Shown piece by piece: positions 33,432-46,153 of a stretch of 64,000 nt of DNA. The stretch lies in NCBI GenBank assembly GCA_902729315.2, contig LR746269.1, positions 8,034,231-8,098,230 of the forward strand. The letters run 5' to 3'. The notes under the pieces are model-generated. The model worked only from the letters and a program-made list of their open reading frames with translations, had not been told where the DNA came from and made no database searches. This DNA comes from Spirodela intermedia (taxonomy: Eukaryota; Streptophyta; Magnoliopsida; Alismatales; Araceae). Each line of letters begins with the position of its first letter. Positions within the stretch are counted from its first letter, which is position 1. The position numbers were made by a program, and so were the translations under genes.

Positions 33432-36400
33432 ACACCGTGTGTTTCCTTCAGTCTAACCATGGGTGATTCCACTGGACAGGAGTTCTTCGGAGGCATGGAA
33501 AAAGGGGGGGGTTTGCCTTTGATCTCCGTCCGGAAACAATCAGAGAGGAGGACGATGTGATAAGAGTAAGATGGATCATTTTGGGCACCCCACCCGGCTT
33601 CAATTATTTATTTGGGATCTCGGCTCTTGACCCATCCACGGCTGGGTTACAGAAACCCGACACTCCTATTGCGATCCCCCGCTGCCCGGCTGACAACTGG
33701 GAGTGGAGGTCTCCGTGATGTTGACCGCCACCAGTTATTCCTGCCTGCGTCACGTTCAACAGGAAACTGCACCCACCGAATGAACCACAGAAAAGAGATC
33801 TTCAAAGGCGCCGCTTTCCGTGTCGAAGAGTTCTGGGTTGAACGCTCCGAGGGGCCCCCACCGCCGGCTCACAGCGCAGATGCAATTGCCGACGGTGAGG
33901 CAGGTGGCCATCTTAAGCACTAGCTTAGAGAGTCTGATTCGTAAGTCCTTTCAAGGAAAGAGTGTCCCGGACGCCCCTAGGGGACACGCCATATGCTAGG
34001 AATTCTATTTAAAAAAAGAAAGCAGCCATAGTTGTAGGAGAATAGAACTTCCGCACAGGAACGAAATGACTGCTCTGGCAAGGCGAGTCCTTGGGGAGCG
34101 AAACCCACCCTGTTCCAGGCTGTGAATCTCAAAACCTCGTTCTTCAACTCCACAGCGTTGGACAGAAGAGCGCACAGGAAGATCTCAACCATTGTCGCGA
34201 CGGAGAATTCTGTGACGCTTTGACATAATAAAACGCAATAAACTATTAAACAAAAGCTTGCAAAACGAACCAGACTAGGATAAACAAAGCAAAAATTATC
34301 CCTTTATTCACGATACATGGTCTTCAGTGGTTCGTGGGTTACCTTCCGACTTGAGATTTTCAAAGATCATCGTGTATCGTGATCTTTAGGCATTTGATAT
34401 CTTAAAGTTCGGCTCTCGTAGAATCCAGAGTGGAGTCCATCCCACTAGGACACCAACCGCCCTTCCCACGGCTCGGCTCTCTCTCTCTCTCTCTCAAGGC
34501 CTGCCGCTGTTTGGGCTTCTGGGCTTCGCAGAATCCTGATTTACAGCGCATTCTATTGACTTTTCCGCATATACTAAATAAAACTCGAGTGAGTGGACCA
34601 GGGAAGTTTCGTTAGACCGCGCTCTTCCCCAGCCTGGGAACACCGCTTGATTTCAGGTTTCTACTAGTAATTCTTTCCATTTAAAGGATGCAAATGAGGT
34701 GTTGCAACTAGATATAGAACTAAAGTTATCGTATTTGAGGAGTCCAAAGAAGATCCTAGCGTTTATAATCTTTGAGCGATTTCTCTGATCATACCTCTCA
34801 TTGGACAAAATATTATTTTTAATATGCTTGTTAACTGTAGGCAGCCATTTAAGTATGCGCACTTTGTGAAGGTATATCACACTGAAAGCTCCAAAATGAT
34901 CAAAGGAGAAATTTTGCTTTGTTTTCCTTGGCATTTTTCTACTTATTTTTTCCAACTAGCATTCCCAATGGTCTGCCTTGATTTTGACGTAAACCTTTCC
35001 ATTGAAATGATATCGAAGTAAGGCCCATGTTCTCAATTTCTTGCCCACAAAAGAACTCAAACTCCAGGACTCTTATTAGCTCGATTGGTCAATTAGACTG
35101 TTTTAGCAATCTTAGCAACCACTGGTCTCAGCCCCCCTGAACCATTCCAAGAACGGTAAGAAGGTTTCCTTTCTATAATAAACTAATGATAACCTCACGT
35201 GAAGACGGTCTAGACTGCCATTCCAAATGGGTAGCAGCTCCAAATGGGATCCTCTTTGCTTCCTATCTGTACCAGCTCGTCTTCCCTACGAGTCAATTAA
35301 TATCAGATAATACGGATTTGATACTAGTAAGTCAAATAAAATTATCGATTTCTTTCTCAAGGAGAAGTTGACCAAGGTTCAGCGTTATTGGAACAGCGAA
35401 TTAAACTCAAACACGTGTCATGTGTTACCTATTAATAAATCTGATTCCCAGTGGCCGGTTGTTATTTGTCCATAGATTGAAAGGGGAAATGGGGACCGAG
35501 ATAAAGATCTATCATAACTAATTCCAAAGACTAAAGGATATTTTTCAATCCTGCTCAGATTGGTACAGTATATTGACAAAGATAGAACCAAAATAGATGA
35601 CTGGTTATTTCAAAGATTAAAATAAGACCATCTCAATTAAAAAAACACTTATATCAATGTGGTTGTTGATACCTCAGTTTTACATAACAATCCTGGCTAG
35701 TCATTCAAAACCAATCAAAGCGAAAATTTTGAAACCTAATTTTTTTTTCCATAGATGACTGCATTAGACTCATTAAGAGTTACTCAACTGAAAATTCCAA
35801 AAAACGATATAAGCATATTTTTCAATAAAAAAAAGGAAAAATTAATTGTCAATAGGAAGTTTTAGGAGAAATGATAAATCTTTCAAATACTACTAGTCAT
35901 TAAATGGCACAAGTTATGTACCTTAGGACAAAAGACAACTGCAAATTGTTGCACAGAACACATTTATGAGTGTTGTGAGAGTTCAACACGTGTGAAGACA
36001 TTCTGAAGAAAAGAAGACATACGGAAGAAAGGTCTATGGGCTAGTATATGATGCTAAAAATGTAAAATAGTTTTTTATTTATATCTCTTGATAAATTTCC
36101 ATCACATTGTTTCTTGCTTTCTAACCTAATTACACAGACATGCATTTGAATGAAACTTTAACTTTTGTGCATAAATGACAAAATGTGTGCTTTTTCACTT
36201 GTTATCATCCTATTAATTAGATACGACATAACTTTATTTTATTTATTTTCTTGTTCCAAACAAAGGATTTCAATGGGCAAATTCCATAGTTGAAGTCATT
36301 CTCTTTTTACAAGAATAATATGTATTTTGGTTTTACAAGATCTAGCAATAAATACCATCAAATTAGGGGTTCTTAGGTGTGGAAGTTAAAAGGGGAAAAT

Positions 36401-38214
36401 ATTGTAATGAATACATTCCTTTCAATCAGGTGTAGTTTTACATTAGTTACTTTAGTTCTTTAGAATTTACCGGGAAGTAAATAGATTCAAGAGATTATTT
36501 ATGTCACTGCTTTAATTGGTGTTTCTTTTGGCACTGCTTCCAAAAGATATGGTACCACGTGGTGTCACCTCATTATTGATTATCACTTTTCTTGATATTA
36601 AGATGAAGTTTTGTAACATAGTACTTTTTCTAGAAATATTTAAGATTGTAAAAGTTGCAGTTCTTTCCTGTGCACATCCATACACAAGTAGAAACAGCCC
36701 AAATGGGTACAATGTTATCTGTTTTTAGGGAATTATTTATGCAAATATTCTGTGACTACTTCCACTTCAGAGAGTGGATTTGGTTGCTTCTAGTTAGCTC
36801 TAATTTCTCCTGTCAGGACATTATTAACTATCGAAACCAATGTTGATCCTTGGAACATGAAGTAGTTAATTATATAACGCTACGTAGTGCCTCGAGTAGA
36901 CCTCCCTTCAGGTTATACTATGTACCCTCCCTTCATGTTCACATCTCTCATCCATATTAGTCCTATTTTAGTCTTTGATTAGAGAGTAGGGAAGCATTTA
37001 ATGTAGGGGTGATTGTACATGTCTATGTTGCATAAAAAAATGCCCAAAGCTCTGCATCAAGACGCTACAGAAGTTCAAACCTAGTAAAGATAGAAACTTG
37101 ATTGGACTAGGGTAGGTCTAGGTGGATGTAGTACTCTTTCCTCACTGTTCAATTCAGTCCCTGTCGCAGGGCAATGGTCAGACCTCACACTAGACTTCTA
37201 TTTGAGATAAAGCAAGGAACACAATTTATGAATTTCTGATATTTCGAACTAACACAACCCACCCAATGTAGTTAGCATCTAATAGGGAGGTTAGATCAAT
37301 ATTACTTGAACAAACATATATCTAGGTGTTAGATCACATTTACTAAAAGAGCATATTAAACATGAAGTTCAAAACAAAATTGTAACACGTCTACAAATGT
37401 TAAATAAAATATTAATTTTTCCATCGTTGTTATCAACGGAGAAGGTAGTTTCTTTCAAATCTCACTTATAAGGGATGATGCCCATGCCACTTGTAAGCTT
37501 GATCCAGCTGACCACCAATTCATGTTCGCCTCTTCCTGAGCAACCCATATCAAGTATCACCTCCATTTTCCTCCTCCCATGGGGACCATCTCCACATCTG
37601 GTGTACTCGATCTGGGCCACATTCCCTTGTTGCAACAGTCTCTTGTCGCAGAGCTTCTATGAAATCAGCACAGTGGCGTGAATAAGTAGAAAAATCATTA
37701 TTCTAAGAAATTCGAAGTAGACAAGCTCACCGTCTTCTACCACAATGAGCCATTTATTAGGTCAACTCCCAATACGACCAACCTTTCCAGCCCATAGTGG
37801 ACGGCCTACTTCAACGTCCAATGTCTCACTTCCAACTAAGAAAGAGAAGAGCAGTTTTGATGAGGTGTTCTATATGAAATGCGTCGTTTATCAAAGAATT
37901 CTACGCAGTATTCATACTAAGTAATGTAAATAATACAAGTCTTTTATTCGATCTGATTAGTTCATTCCAGCGGAACACCCGGCCAATCCAATCACTTTCC
38001 TACTTGGTTCAGGCGGCCCAACATAACCCAATCATGTGCGCCATGCTTCCAGCCTAGTTTTCATCCCTTCTCTCCACCGCAACCAACGTCGGCGTAGAAA
38101 TGGATATGCCTGGGATCCTATTTCCCAAGGTTCTCAGTGACGATATAATGGGTGCCACGTTCGAATCGCAACGGTCGCGGATTTCAAACTCCACCGAGAA
38201 ATGGAAAAGATTGT
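33432..38214. other. Intergenic DNA, moderate-GC island then AT-rich
   Basis: From 33430 to 34200 the base composition is balanced and there are short minus-strand frames (33911-33756, 51 codons; 34192-33977, 71 codons), none recognisable. From 34200 to 37440 the sequence is AT-rich with no supportable feature. Two small GC-richer islands at 37475-37690 and 37745-37860 have open frames on both strands, interrupted by stops when joined, and may be remnants of a gene. The TBL leader and promoter begin near 38215. Confidence 0.4.
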
Positions 38215-38216
38215 AC

Positions 38217-38223
38217 TATAAAG
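38217..38223 (+). promoter_or_regulatory. Candidate TATA box for the TBL gene
   Basis: TATAAAG occurs 338 bases upstream of the chosen TBL start codon, followed by a GA-rich and then CT-rich leader. Position and motif fit a plant core promoter with a leader of about 300 bases. The call rests on sequence alone. Confidence 0.4.
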
Positions 38224-38554
38224 AGAGAGGGATGTGGCGGCTTCTGACGGATTCGTTGCCCATTATGGTTATAAAGATAACCACCCTCCTCTTCTCTCCC
38301 CTCTCCCTTTCCTCAGCATCCTTTTCCCTCCTTCGGGCACGAAGAAAGTCGTTTTCTTCCTCCCCCATCGGTTTCTTGCTGCCGCCTTCTTCCTCCATCT
38401 CTTGCCGACCGTCCCTCGACATCGGAAATTGATTATATCCTGTTAGACCCATTTCCCCGTTTCAAGCAACCTCTTGCCATCTGGTTCCCAGGCCGGTGTT
38501 CCTTTCCTTTCCCTCCGTTTTCCGCGCAAGAATCGTGTGATTACCCTGCAGGTT

Positions 38555-39013
38555 ATGAAACCCAGGGCTTCCAGATGTTCTTCGGCACCACTACCAACGC
38601 CATCGACGGTCACGTTCGTGGAGTTTATCAAGAGATTGGGGAGAAAGAACCCCGTGGAGCCGCCGGGAGCCGTCAGAATCTTCTTCCTCTCCGTAATCTT
38701 CCTCTCTTTCTTCCTCTATCTGGTGTACTTCCTCAGCCCCGAGGGCTCAAGTGGCCCGGCTCTGCTTCGGGACCCTCCACGGCCGCAGCAGCTGCAGCAG
38801 CACGGGAGGAAGAAAGAGGGAGAGGACTGTGACTTGTTCCAGGGGATGTGGGTATGGGATACGAACTACCCTTTGTACAAGCCCTCGGAGTGCACCTTCT
38901 TGGACGCCGGTTTCCTCTGCTCCAAGAACGGCCGCCCCGACCGCACCTACACAAAGTGGCGGTGGCAGCCCTCCAACTGTGACCTCCCCAGGTTCTCTTT
39001 CTCTTCTCGCTCT

Positions 39014-39047
<34 letters not shown>

Positions 39048-39112
39048 CCTCTGTCCTCGCTCTCGGTCTCTCTCTTGCTCGCGCTCCCTCTCTCTCTCTC
39101 TCCCTCTCTCTC

Positions 39113-39160
<48 letters not shown>

Positions 39161-40873
39161 GTACGTATACCTCCATAATGGGTTTCCTACACATTCTGCG
39201 ATTGATTCTCTCCGAACCCTCTACGCATCCCCCTCCTCCAAGTCGTCTTCTTACTTCGGTTATTCCTTCTGTTTCTGCGTCATCTGTTGGGCTCTCAAGG
39301 TTCGACGCAAGGGAGATGCTAGAGAGGCTCCGTCACCGGCGCCTTGTGTTTGTGGGCGACTCTATCGGGAGAAACCAGTGGGAGTCCCTCCTTTGCATGC
39401 TCTCCGCTGCCGTCCCCGACAAGAACTCCATCTACGAACTCCGGGGCAACCCCATCACCAAGCACACCGGCTTTCTTGCGTTTAACTTCAGCGGCTTCAA
39501 TTGCACCATCGAGTACCACAGAGCGCCATTCCTCGTGCCGCAGGCTCGCCCTCCTCCGGGCTCGCCGAAGAAGGTGAAGACCACGCTCAGGCTGGACGCC
39601 GTGGATTGGTCTTCTTCCCGATGGAAGAACGCCGACGTGCTGATCTTCAACACCGGGCACTGGTGGAACCAAGAGAAAACCATCGGAAGGTGATCCGATC
39701 CCTCCCCCGCTACTTCTCTATGTGTCCTGCTGATTGGTATTTGAGGACTGAGGCGGCCCGGTTCTTCCTTTTTTATTTATTTTTATTTTACAGTGGGTGC
39801 TACTTCCAGGTGGGCAACCAGGTCGACCTGGAGATGACCGTGGAAGCCGCTTATCGGAAGTCGATCGCGACGCTGTTCGACTGGATGCGAAGGGCGGTGA
39901 ATATGAGCAAGACACAAGTAGTTTATCGCACGTATTCACCGGTGCATTTCAGGTATGCCGACCAGATTTTACACGAACCAGTTAAATACTCAACCCACTG
40001 AACTAGATTTGATGTTCGTCTCTATCAAAATCGTTGGGCAGCAAAGAAGGAAATAATTGATGATCATCCTGCGATAAATAATTTTCCATTAGTTTTACCT
40101 TTTTGCGTTATATGTATGCTCATCTCCTATGATAAATAATTTATATAAACCCGGGTTTGAGTTTTGAGTTTCACGGACCAAGGAACACATTAGTATTGTT
40201 AAAAGAAAATAAAAATTATATTCAAATCATTCTCTTCCAGTAGATTACGAGGACCTGCCATCAGGTAAATACTTAGGAAAATTATGTTTCTATGGCAAAT
40301 ATTTTTCTGTAGGTCGATTTCTTAGAAACCCAAGTAGCATAATCATGACGTAGCTAATTTTCTGGAAATTTGCTTCAACATTCCCAACTTCCTGAATAAA
40401 CGACTGTGAAGCATTTTTCATCCTATAAAGCATCAATATCTATCTAAACATGTACTAATCTCAGAGTAACATTGATTTTTTTCAGTGGTGGAGGATGGAG
40501 GAAGGGAGGGAGCTGCCATCAAGAAACGCTTCCCGATTTCAGTGCTCCACCAGCAACATCAGAGCCATGGCTTCTGCAGGGCGTTGGGGAGGTGATTTCG
40601 GAGAGGATCCTCAGCGGATCGCCAGCAAAGTTGAGCGTACTGAACATTACGGAGATGACTGCCCAGAGAAAGGATGGTCATCCTTCAATATACTATCTTG
40701 GTCCCACGAACTCTTCACCAACCCACAGACAGGACTGCAGCCACTGGTGCCTCCCCGGTGTGCCGGACACATGGAATGAGCTACTCTACGCCCTTTCCCT
40801 GAGATGGGATTTTGTAAGCCCCCAGAAGAAGAAAGCGACCCCATTGGCGTTTGGAGGCTTGAGAGTGGATTAG
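38555..40873 (+). CDS. TRICHOME BIREFRINGENCE-LIKE wall-polysaccharide O-acetyltransferase (TBL10/11-like)
   Basis: Four exons: 38555-38991, 39300-39689, 39794-39952, 40486-40873, summing to 457 codons plus TAG with consistent phases. The product is a type II membrane protein: a basic N-terminus, one membrane span at about residues 42-60 ([19 protein letters not shown]), then the TBL domain starting [11 protein letters not shown]. The catalytic GDS motif ([15 protein letters not shown]) is at residues 165-167 and the paired DxxH motif ([19 protein letters not shown]) at 412-415. In the family these form a serine-histidine esterase-like site that transfers acetyl groups to xylan, mannan or pectin in the Golgi lumen. 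Overall similarity points to the TBL10/TBL11 group, for which pectin acetylation has been proposed; the substrate here is inference. An in-frame ATG at 38474 would add 27 residues, but a CTGCAG acceptor-like site sits just before 38555, so I prefer the shorter form. Confidence 0.92.
39013..39158 (+). repeat. Interrupted (CT)n tract filling TBL intron 1
   Basis: Roughly 145 bases of CT repeats with short interruptions lie between the donor at 38992 and acceptor at 39299. The frame of exon 1 stays open through it to 39178, so intron retention would add a Ser/Leu low-complexity tail. A CAG just after the tract is a possible alternative acceptor. Confidence 0.93.
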
Positions 40874-42644
40874 AAAGGTTGCTGTGGAAATGAGCCAAGA
40901 ACAGCACCACTCCATGCGACTACAGATCTAATTAATCATCGGGAATACAAATTGGAGGGTTAATTCTCGGTTTTCGCACTTTGGAAAACCTCAAAATTTA
41001 TTAATAGAGCGACCTTTCGTTGTGAATATTCTAGATCCTTGTAAGACGGGCAAAAGATGGTTATATGGTTGGTGTTGATAGTAAAGGAGAACAACTTGGA
41101 GGAACAGTTGATATACCATGGGGACTTGTCACTTGTTTCTAGATCTCAGTTTCATTGAAACTCAAAGTTCACTCCATGTTGACAGAGTAATTTTCATTAA
41201 CATGAGAGGGTAAGTCATTGGTAAACTAAGTCTTTGAAATTATGTTATACAATTTCAAAATAAACAAAGCAAATCTAATTATTGGAGTTGCTATTTGATT
41301 TTTTTTAGATTTTTTTTCCTAATAAAAGCTTAGGTATCTTTAGGTGTATTTTTGGAATTTAAATATTAGAAAACAAGTTGATGATGACCTATTTGTTGTC
41401 TAGAGAAATTGAAAAAAATAGAGAGTTGAGAATCTTTACCTGTTGACAAGAGAAAGATTGTTTGGGGCACCAAGAAAGATAATTATTGCTATGACTTTAC
41501 AGTATCATTATACATGTGCAGATTGTCTCACATTCAAAATACAAGAGAGATTTGTTCTTTTGCAGGCATGGTATAGAAAACATTGACCATTGTATCACAT
41601 GACATGAGCTGAGGGTTTTTGGAAACATTCTAAAGTCGAAACTGATGCATTAGGGACCCAAACAAAGAAAAAGTAGTCTAGAGAGAAATAGGGTGAAGAT
41701 ATTGAAGTGTTGTACCTTTTGAATTAAGTTTTCTAATTTAGTTAGTTGTAATCCATGGGATTAGACCTTCTAATTATGTCACTCTTGTGGTTTCTTTCTA
41801 ATTTGTGTTTAAAATGGCTTCATTAAGATTTCTTGGTCCATTGTATATGTAGTTAGAATAGACAATCTAACCAATTCAATCAGATTGATTCTTCTAATTC
41901 ACTATGGTGCATGAAAAAAGTCAATACGTATTAAATTAGGCAGTCAACACATAAAAGAATGATGCACACTTAGTTTTATTAGGTTGGTTTGTCCCCTAGC
42001 CTACTTCATCTATCATAAAGCTCTTAATCCTTAGGTTTCTAATAATATTATCTAAAGATTCACCAAGAGATTTGAACCTAGATAAACTTTTCTAGATTCA
42101 TGACTTTAGGAGCCCAACTAGATTTACACCTAACTAATCTCTTTTAGATTATTGACTCTAAGAGACCAGCTATATTAACAACTAGGTGATCTCCTATATT
42201 AACAACTATATTAAAACTATGTTAAAATCTTTATATGCCTTGTTTGGTTTAAGATGACTATAAAGTGTTATCAATATTATTAGTGAAGTTTTAAATCTCC
42301 ATAAACTATATATTGCATATCTCGTTTATGCTAATTTTTTTGAAGCTATTTGATTCCATATATGAAGTTTATATAATGTAAGCGTAAATTATGTTAAGGT
42401 TTATAAGTCAAAATTTAATGTATTATATTGTGGAATAATACACTATATATCATACATAATATATTTATATTTGAAAAATGTTGTGGAGTTACAATGTGCC
42501 AAACTTAATATGTAAATATATAAAGAGTTACATTACAAAAGACATCAACACATCCACCTTAGAATCTCAATTACAAACCACAAGAATCAAAGTATGGTGA
42601 TAACTTCACATGTCAAACTTAATGTTTCAAGATATGAGAATTAC

Positions 42645-42678
42645 ATTGCACAATATCTTACTTATTACATTGTGCAAT
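42645..42678. repeat. Perfect 10-base inverted repeat
   Basis: ATTGCACAAT at 42645-42654 and its reverse complement ATTGTGCAAT at 42669-42678 are separated by 14 bases. The surrounding AT-rich DNA also repeats TTACATTG-like words. It could be the core of a small transposable element, but no target-site duplication was shown. Confidence 0.6.
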
Positions 42679-43603
42679 ATGAGAGTAGCATAACATATTA
42701 AACACAATATCTCATTACATGGCACTTGTGCTCCAATATAAGTGTGTGAAGTCAAATATCTCAAAACATGAATAATTGAAAGTTTTAGAAAACAACGTAA
42801 TAATATGTATACCTATATTTGTAATCAGAAGACACTTTGATGTCGCATGTCGCCACTAGAACATATTACTTGAAGAATTCTAGATCAATCTAACCTCATC
42901 AATAAATAAGACAATGTGATAATGATGCAAAAGCTATTTGTTTGATGTGTTTAGGTTACCATTGGAAAGACAAAAAATACTGTTTTATTGAGTAATAAAG
43001 AACAAATGAAATATAGCAAGGTTTTTGAAAAATAGCAAAAATTTTACAAGTCAAAAATTATATCTGAAGGAAGGGCCAACAATTAAGTAGAAGAAAAGAT
43101 AAATGTGTAATAGAAAGAAAATATCCTTGAAGAAAATAAGAAGTATGCCAAAATTAAGACGCTTTTCCAAATCGAAGAGAGCTCGACGAGGAGATTCAGT
43201 TGACCGAGTGTCGTCACTCCACCCTACCCTTTGAGGGGTTATGACGGCTTTTACAAAATAAAGAATGAAAACCCCAGAATTCAAGGCAAGAAGAAAAATA
43301 ACCATGCACCGGCCTGACTTGACCAGGCTGAGGGGAAGCTAATGGGGAGGCCCGACCAGGGAAGGAGGTAAGAGTGTCTGGACTCTCTCTCTCCCAACGT
43401 CCCATCCATCACTCTCTCCTTCCTGCCTGCTGCGTTCGTCCGTCAAAGCCCGCCGTCGGCAATTCCGGAACGGCGGCCCCCACGCCGCCGCCATCCTTGG
43501 CTGTGGCCCTTCCTCCCCCCACCCCACCTTCTCCTCCCCACTTTCAACGGTCTTAGTCGGGGGCAGCGAAGGAGACGGGGGACTGGTTCTCGTCGCTCGG
43601 CTT

Positions 43604-43619
43604 AGATAGATGGATGGAA

Positions 43620-43664
<45 letters not shown>

Positions 43665-43673
43665 TAGATAGAA

Positions 43674-43705
<32 letters not shown>

Positions 43706-43764
43706 ATGGATAGACAGGAAGATAGTGCCAGAGGCACACAGAGAGAGAGAGAGAGAGAGAGAGA
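43604..43764 (+). repeat. Compound GATA / GA microsatellite
   Basis: Alternating runs of GATA (with GGAT and AGAT variants) and GA units extend over about 160 bases. The complementary strand gives a long artefactual Ser/Leu/Tyr frame. Confidence 0.95.
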
Positions 43765-44825
43765 AACTATGAAGGTCAGCCTGTCAGCCGGCCATCCTTC
43801 GAGGCTTAACCAGATCGCAGACAAGACTCCGTCAAAAGATGAGATCTTTCTCGGCTCCGAACGGCACTCTCCCACAATGCTTCCCCTTTCTAGAAAATGC
43901 ACTCAAGTAATAGAAATCTATGTGTGTTGACTTTCTTAATATATATATCGAACTTAATAAGAGGTTAAGTTGCTCTCATGATGAACATATGCATGTATAT
44001 ATTAGAAGGATATTTTAATTATTTTAAAAATGGTATAATTATGTATTTTGATAATAAATCTTGATTATTGTGAGTTTTACTCAACTATGCTAGATTAAAC
44101 TGAGAATTTTGCTTAAAAAAGGATTAAACGAGTGTTACTTATACTTGGACTTGAATGAAATAAGTTTATATGGAAATTGTGGTCATAAACATCATAAGCA
44201 TGCAAGCACTCACGTTGACCTCGCCTTCCTCAAATCCAGATTCTGATCTATAAATACCCAACATGCGTGCTCTTGTGCTTAGTAGGTCGAATTCAAGTTT
44301 GCTATTTTTGTTGGAATAAATTGAGATGATTTTCTTCGTGTTTATGCATCGATGATCATCAGGGCCTTAGTTGCTCTCATTCAGCTGGCCGAGTTAATCA
44401 AAACCCAACACAGTTGACGCGTCGCCTGGTCTCATCCTCCTCTTCGATGCGATCCCGCGGGCGTAGACGTGAGACCAAGAAGGTCAACCCGAGCTCGCCG
44501 TCTCGTCTGCTGCGTGTCTTCTATCTTATTCAAATGGGAATTTCTGAAAGTTATTACGAGGTTTTGACCGAACTTACCCTTCCCTCGTGTGAAACTGGTG
44601 GCACGGCGTTCAACCATGTGGGGCCCATGTGGCACTTCCCGCACGCTCAAAATGGCTCTTTAAGAAGAGGAGGGGCCTTCATTTGTCATATATTCCTCCG
44701 CCCCACCGTCCGTGCCATCTGATACCTGATAGGGTTGTGCTACGTGTTTTTTTTACATTTTCATTGGCTACTGATGGAGTCTCGTGCACGATAATTTGTA
44801 CTTGGATAGGCCACGTTCGACCAGG

Positions 44826-44832
44826 TATATAG
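44826..44832 (+). promoter_or_regulatory. Candidate TATA box for the small acidic-protein gene
   Basis: TATATAG lies 80 bases before the start codon at 44906, implying a leader of about 45-50 bases. The spacing suits a plant core promoter. Confidence 0.45.
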
Positions 44833-44905
44833 AACGTTGGGCAACGGGTGGAGGAGGGTCGAGTGGATGGATCGTCGTCATTTTCTCTGCTGCCCGCCGG
44901 CGAGC

Positions 44906-45289
44906 ATGGAATGCAGCGCCGATGACGGCTCGACTCCGGCGATCGCCGAGGAGAGCGGCGACTCAGAGCACAGCCCCGCCACCGCCGCCGCAGCAGCCAC
45001 CTTTCTGAGCGACGTCGCCGGCGGCAAAGACGACGACGACGGCGACGACGACGGCGATGCGGAGTCCTGCATCGTCGACGGCGGCGGCGGATTCCCCCGC
45101 CGCGGCTACGAGTCCGACGACGACGGCGAGGAAGACGATAGGGATTACACGGCGATCGGTTGGAGGCCGCGACTAGCGGAGGAGGAAGTGGCTGGGGGGG
45201 AGGACGTCGAGGTGACGTCGGAGAAGCCGATCGCCGGAACGGTAGATCGGATCTTCTGGGAGAGGTGCCTGGAGCATGGATATCCCTGA
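44906..45289 (+). CDS. Small acidic plant protein of unknown function ending in a WERCLEHGYP motif
   Basis: A single-exon frame of 127 residues. The same frame opens upstream at 44837, but ATG 44906 (MECSADDG) is preferred because it follows the candidate TATA box at a sensible distance and the extra 23 residues are Trp/Arg-rich and unlike the rest. The protein is very acidic, with Asp runs at about residues 50-60 and 75-90, an SC.VDGGGGF segment and a GYESDDDG block. It ends TVDRIFWERCLEHGYP. I recall a family of short uncharacterised plant proteins with an acidic middle and a C-terminal (R/K)xFWExCxxxGYP tail, so I call it conserved but unknown. No signal peptide, membrane segment or known domain is visible. 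The antisense Arg-rich frame (45356-44679) is a composition shadow. Confidence 0.75.
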   Translation: MECSADDGSTPAIAEESGDSEHSPATAAAAATFLSDVAGGKDDDDGDDDGDAESCIVDGGGGFPRRGYESDDDGEEDDRDYTAIGWRPRLAEEEVAGGEDVEVTSEKPIAGTVDRIFWERCLEHGYP

Positions 45290-46153
45290 TTTCGCCATCT
45301 CCGGTGAGCAGCCGACCATTTCTTCCGTCGAGGTGAGTTTGCCTCGGCGCCGTCACAGATCCCCCTCGGATCGCCGCTGAGAAAGGTTACAGCAATCGTG
45401 AGATAAGTTGTTCTTCTTCCTCCTCCTCCCGTAGGTAGTAGGGCTCCCCCAAACTGTATGTACGATCCGCACAGATCTGCTCTACACCACGGTCAGTACG
45501 TCCGATCTGCGGGAGTTTAAAATCCCTATCAAACATCACAACATTTATAGTTCGAACCTCTCACTTTCTTCTTCCCCCTTCTCTCTTCAAACGGGGATCA
45601 CTCATTAATTTGCTCCATTGATTCGTCCTCGTCTGATCCACCATCCTTCATGGCTCCCCGGCCTCCAAGCGCGTGGGGCCACCGCCATCTTCTGAACGCA
45701 CGGAGGGCCATCCGTTAATTTTGCTGACCGAGTCGATGAGCGGTACTCTTCTCCACTTTTGACATGGGAGTCGTTGATTGCGCGTAGGCAGTCAGCCGCC
45801 TTTACCGGAAGCGGAGATAAAATACGCCAAATATAATAAGCGGAGGCGAAGAATCTGGTCGGGAGCGGTCATGGCGGCGCCAGTCTGGTCCATTCTAAGC
45901 TCAGATGGCAACAACAATGGCCGCCATCTGGCCCCCCGGATTCACACGCCTCGTTGGCCTCTGCCTGTCGAGTCCTCTCTCTCTCCCTCTCTGCCTTGTC
46001 CGAAGAAGGGGGATTGGGATCGGTGTTTCTTGGGAGAAATATCTATAATCTGATATGTTCCTCTCTCTGATTATGATACAAGGTGGGGGAGGAAACTGAC
46101 TCACAGGGCTGGCGGATGGTGGAGGAAGAAGATGGGCAACTCGATTCGCTCGC
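45290..46153. other. Spacer between convergent genes
   Basis: This 860-base stretch holds the 3' ends of the small acidic-protein gene (+) and DXS (-). It has short open frames but nothing recognisable, and no clear polyadenylation signal for either gene was found. Confidence 0.5.

Larger units (their letters stand above)
40874..44820. other. TBL 3' flank and AT-rich intergenic DNA
   Basis: From 40874 to 43150 the sequence is strongly AT-rich and holds no gene I can support; a short inverted repeat lies at 42645-42678. From 43170 to 43900 it is a GC-rich and microsatellite-rich stretch whose long minus-strand frame is only repeat-encoded Ser/Leu. From 44200 to 44820 a mixed-composition region probably holds the promoter of the small acidic-protein gene. 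Confidence 0.45.

Noticed and set aside
38733-39194. 153-codon minus-strand frame rich in Arg-Glu dipeptides
   Set aside because: It is the antisense of the CT repeat and exon 1 of TBL; the sequence is pure repeat translation.
43339-43902. 187-codon minus-strand frame rich in Ser/Leu/Tyr
   Set aside because: Encoded mainly by the GATA/GA microsatellite, with no domain and no supporting splice or promoter signal.
44679-45356. 225-codon Arg-rich minus-strand frame
   Set aside because: Antisense shadow of the GC-rich acidic-protein gene, which has a clear TATA box and a better protein on the plus strand.
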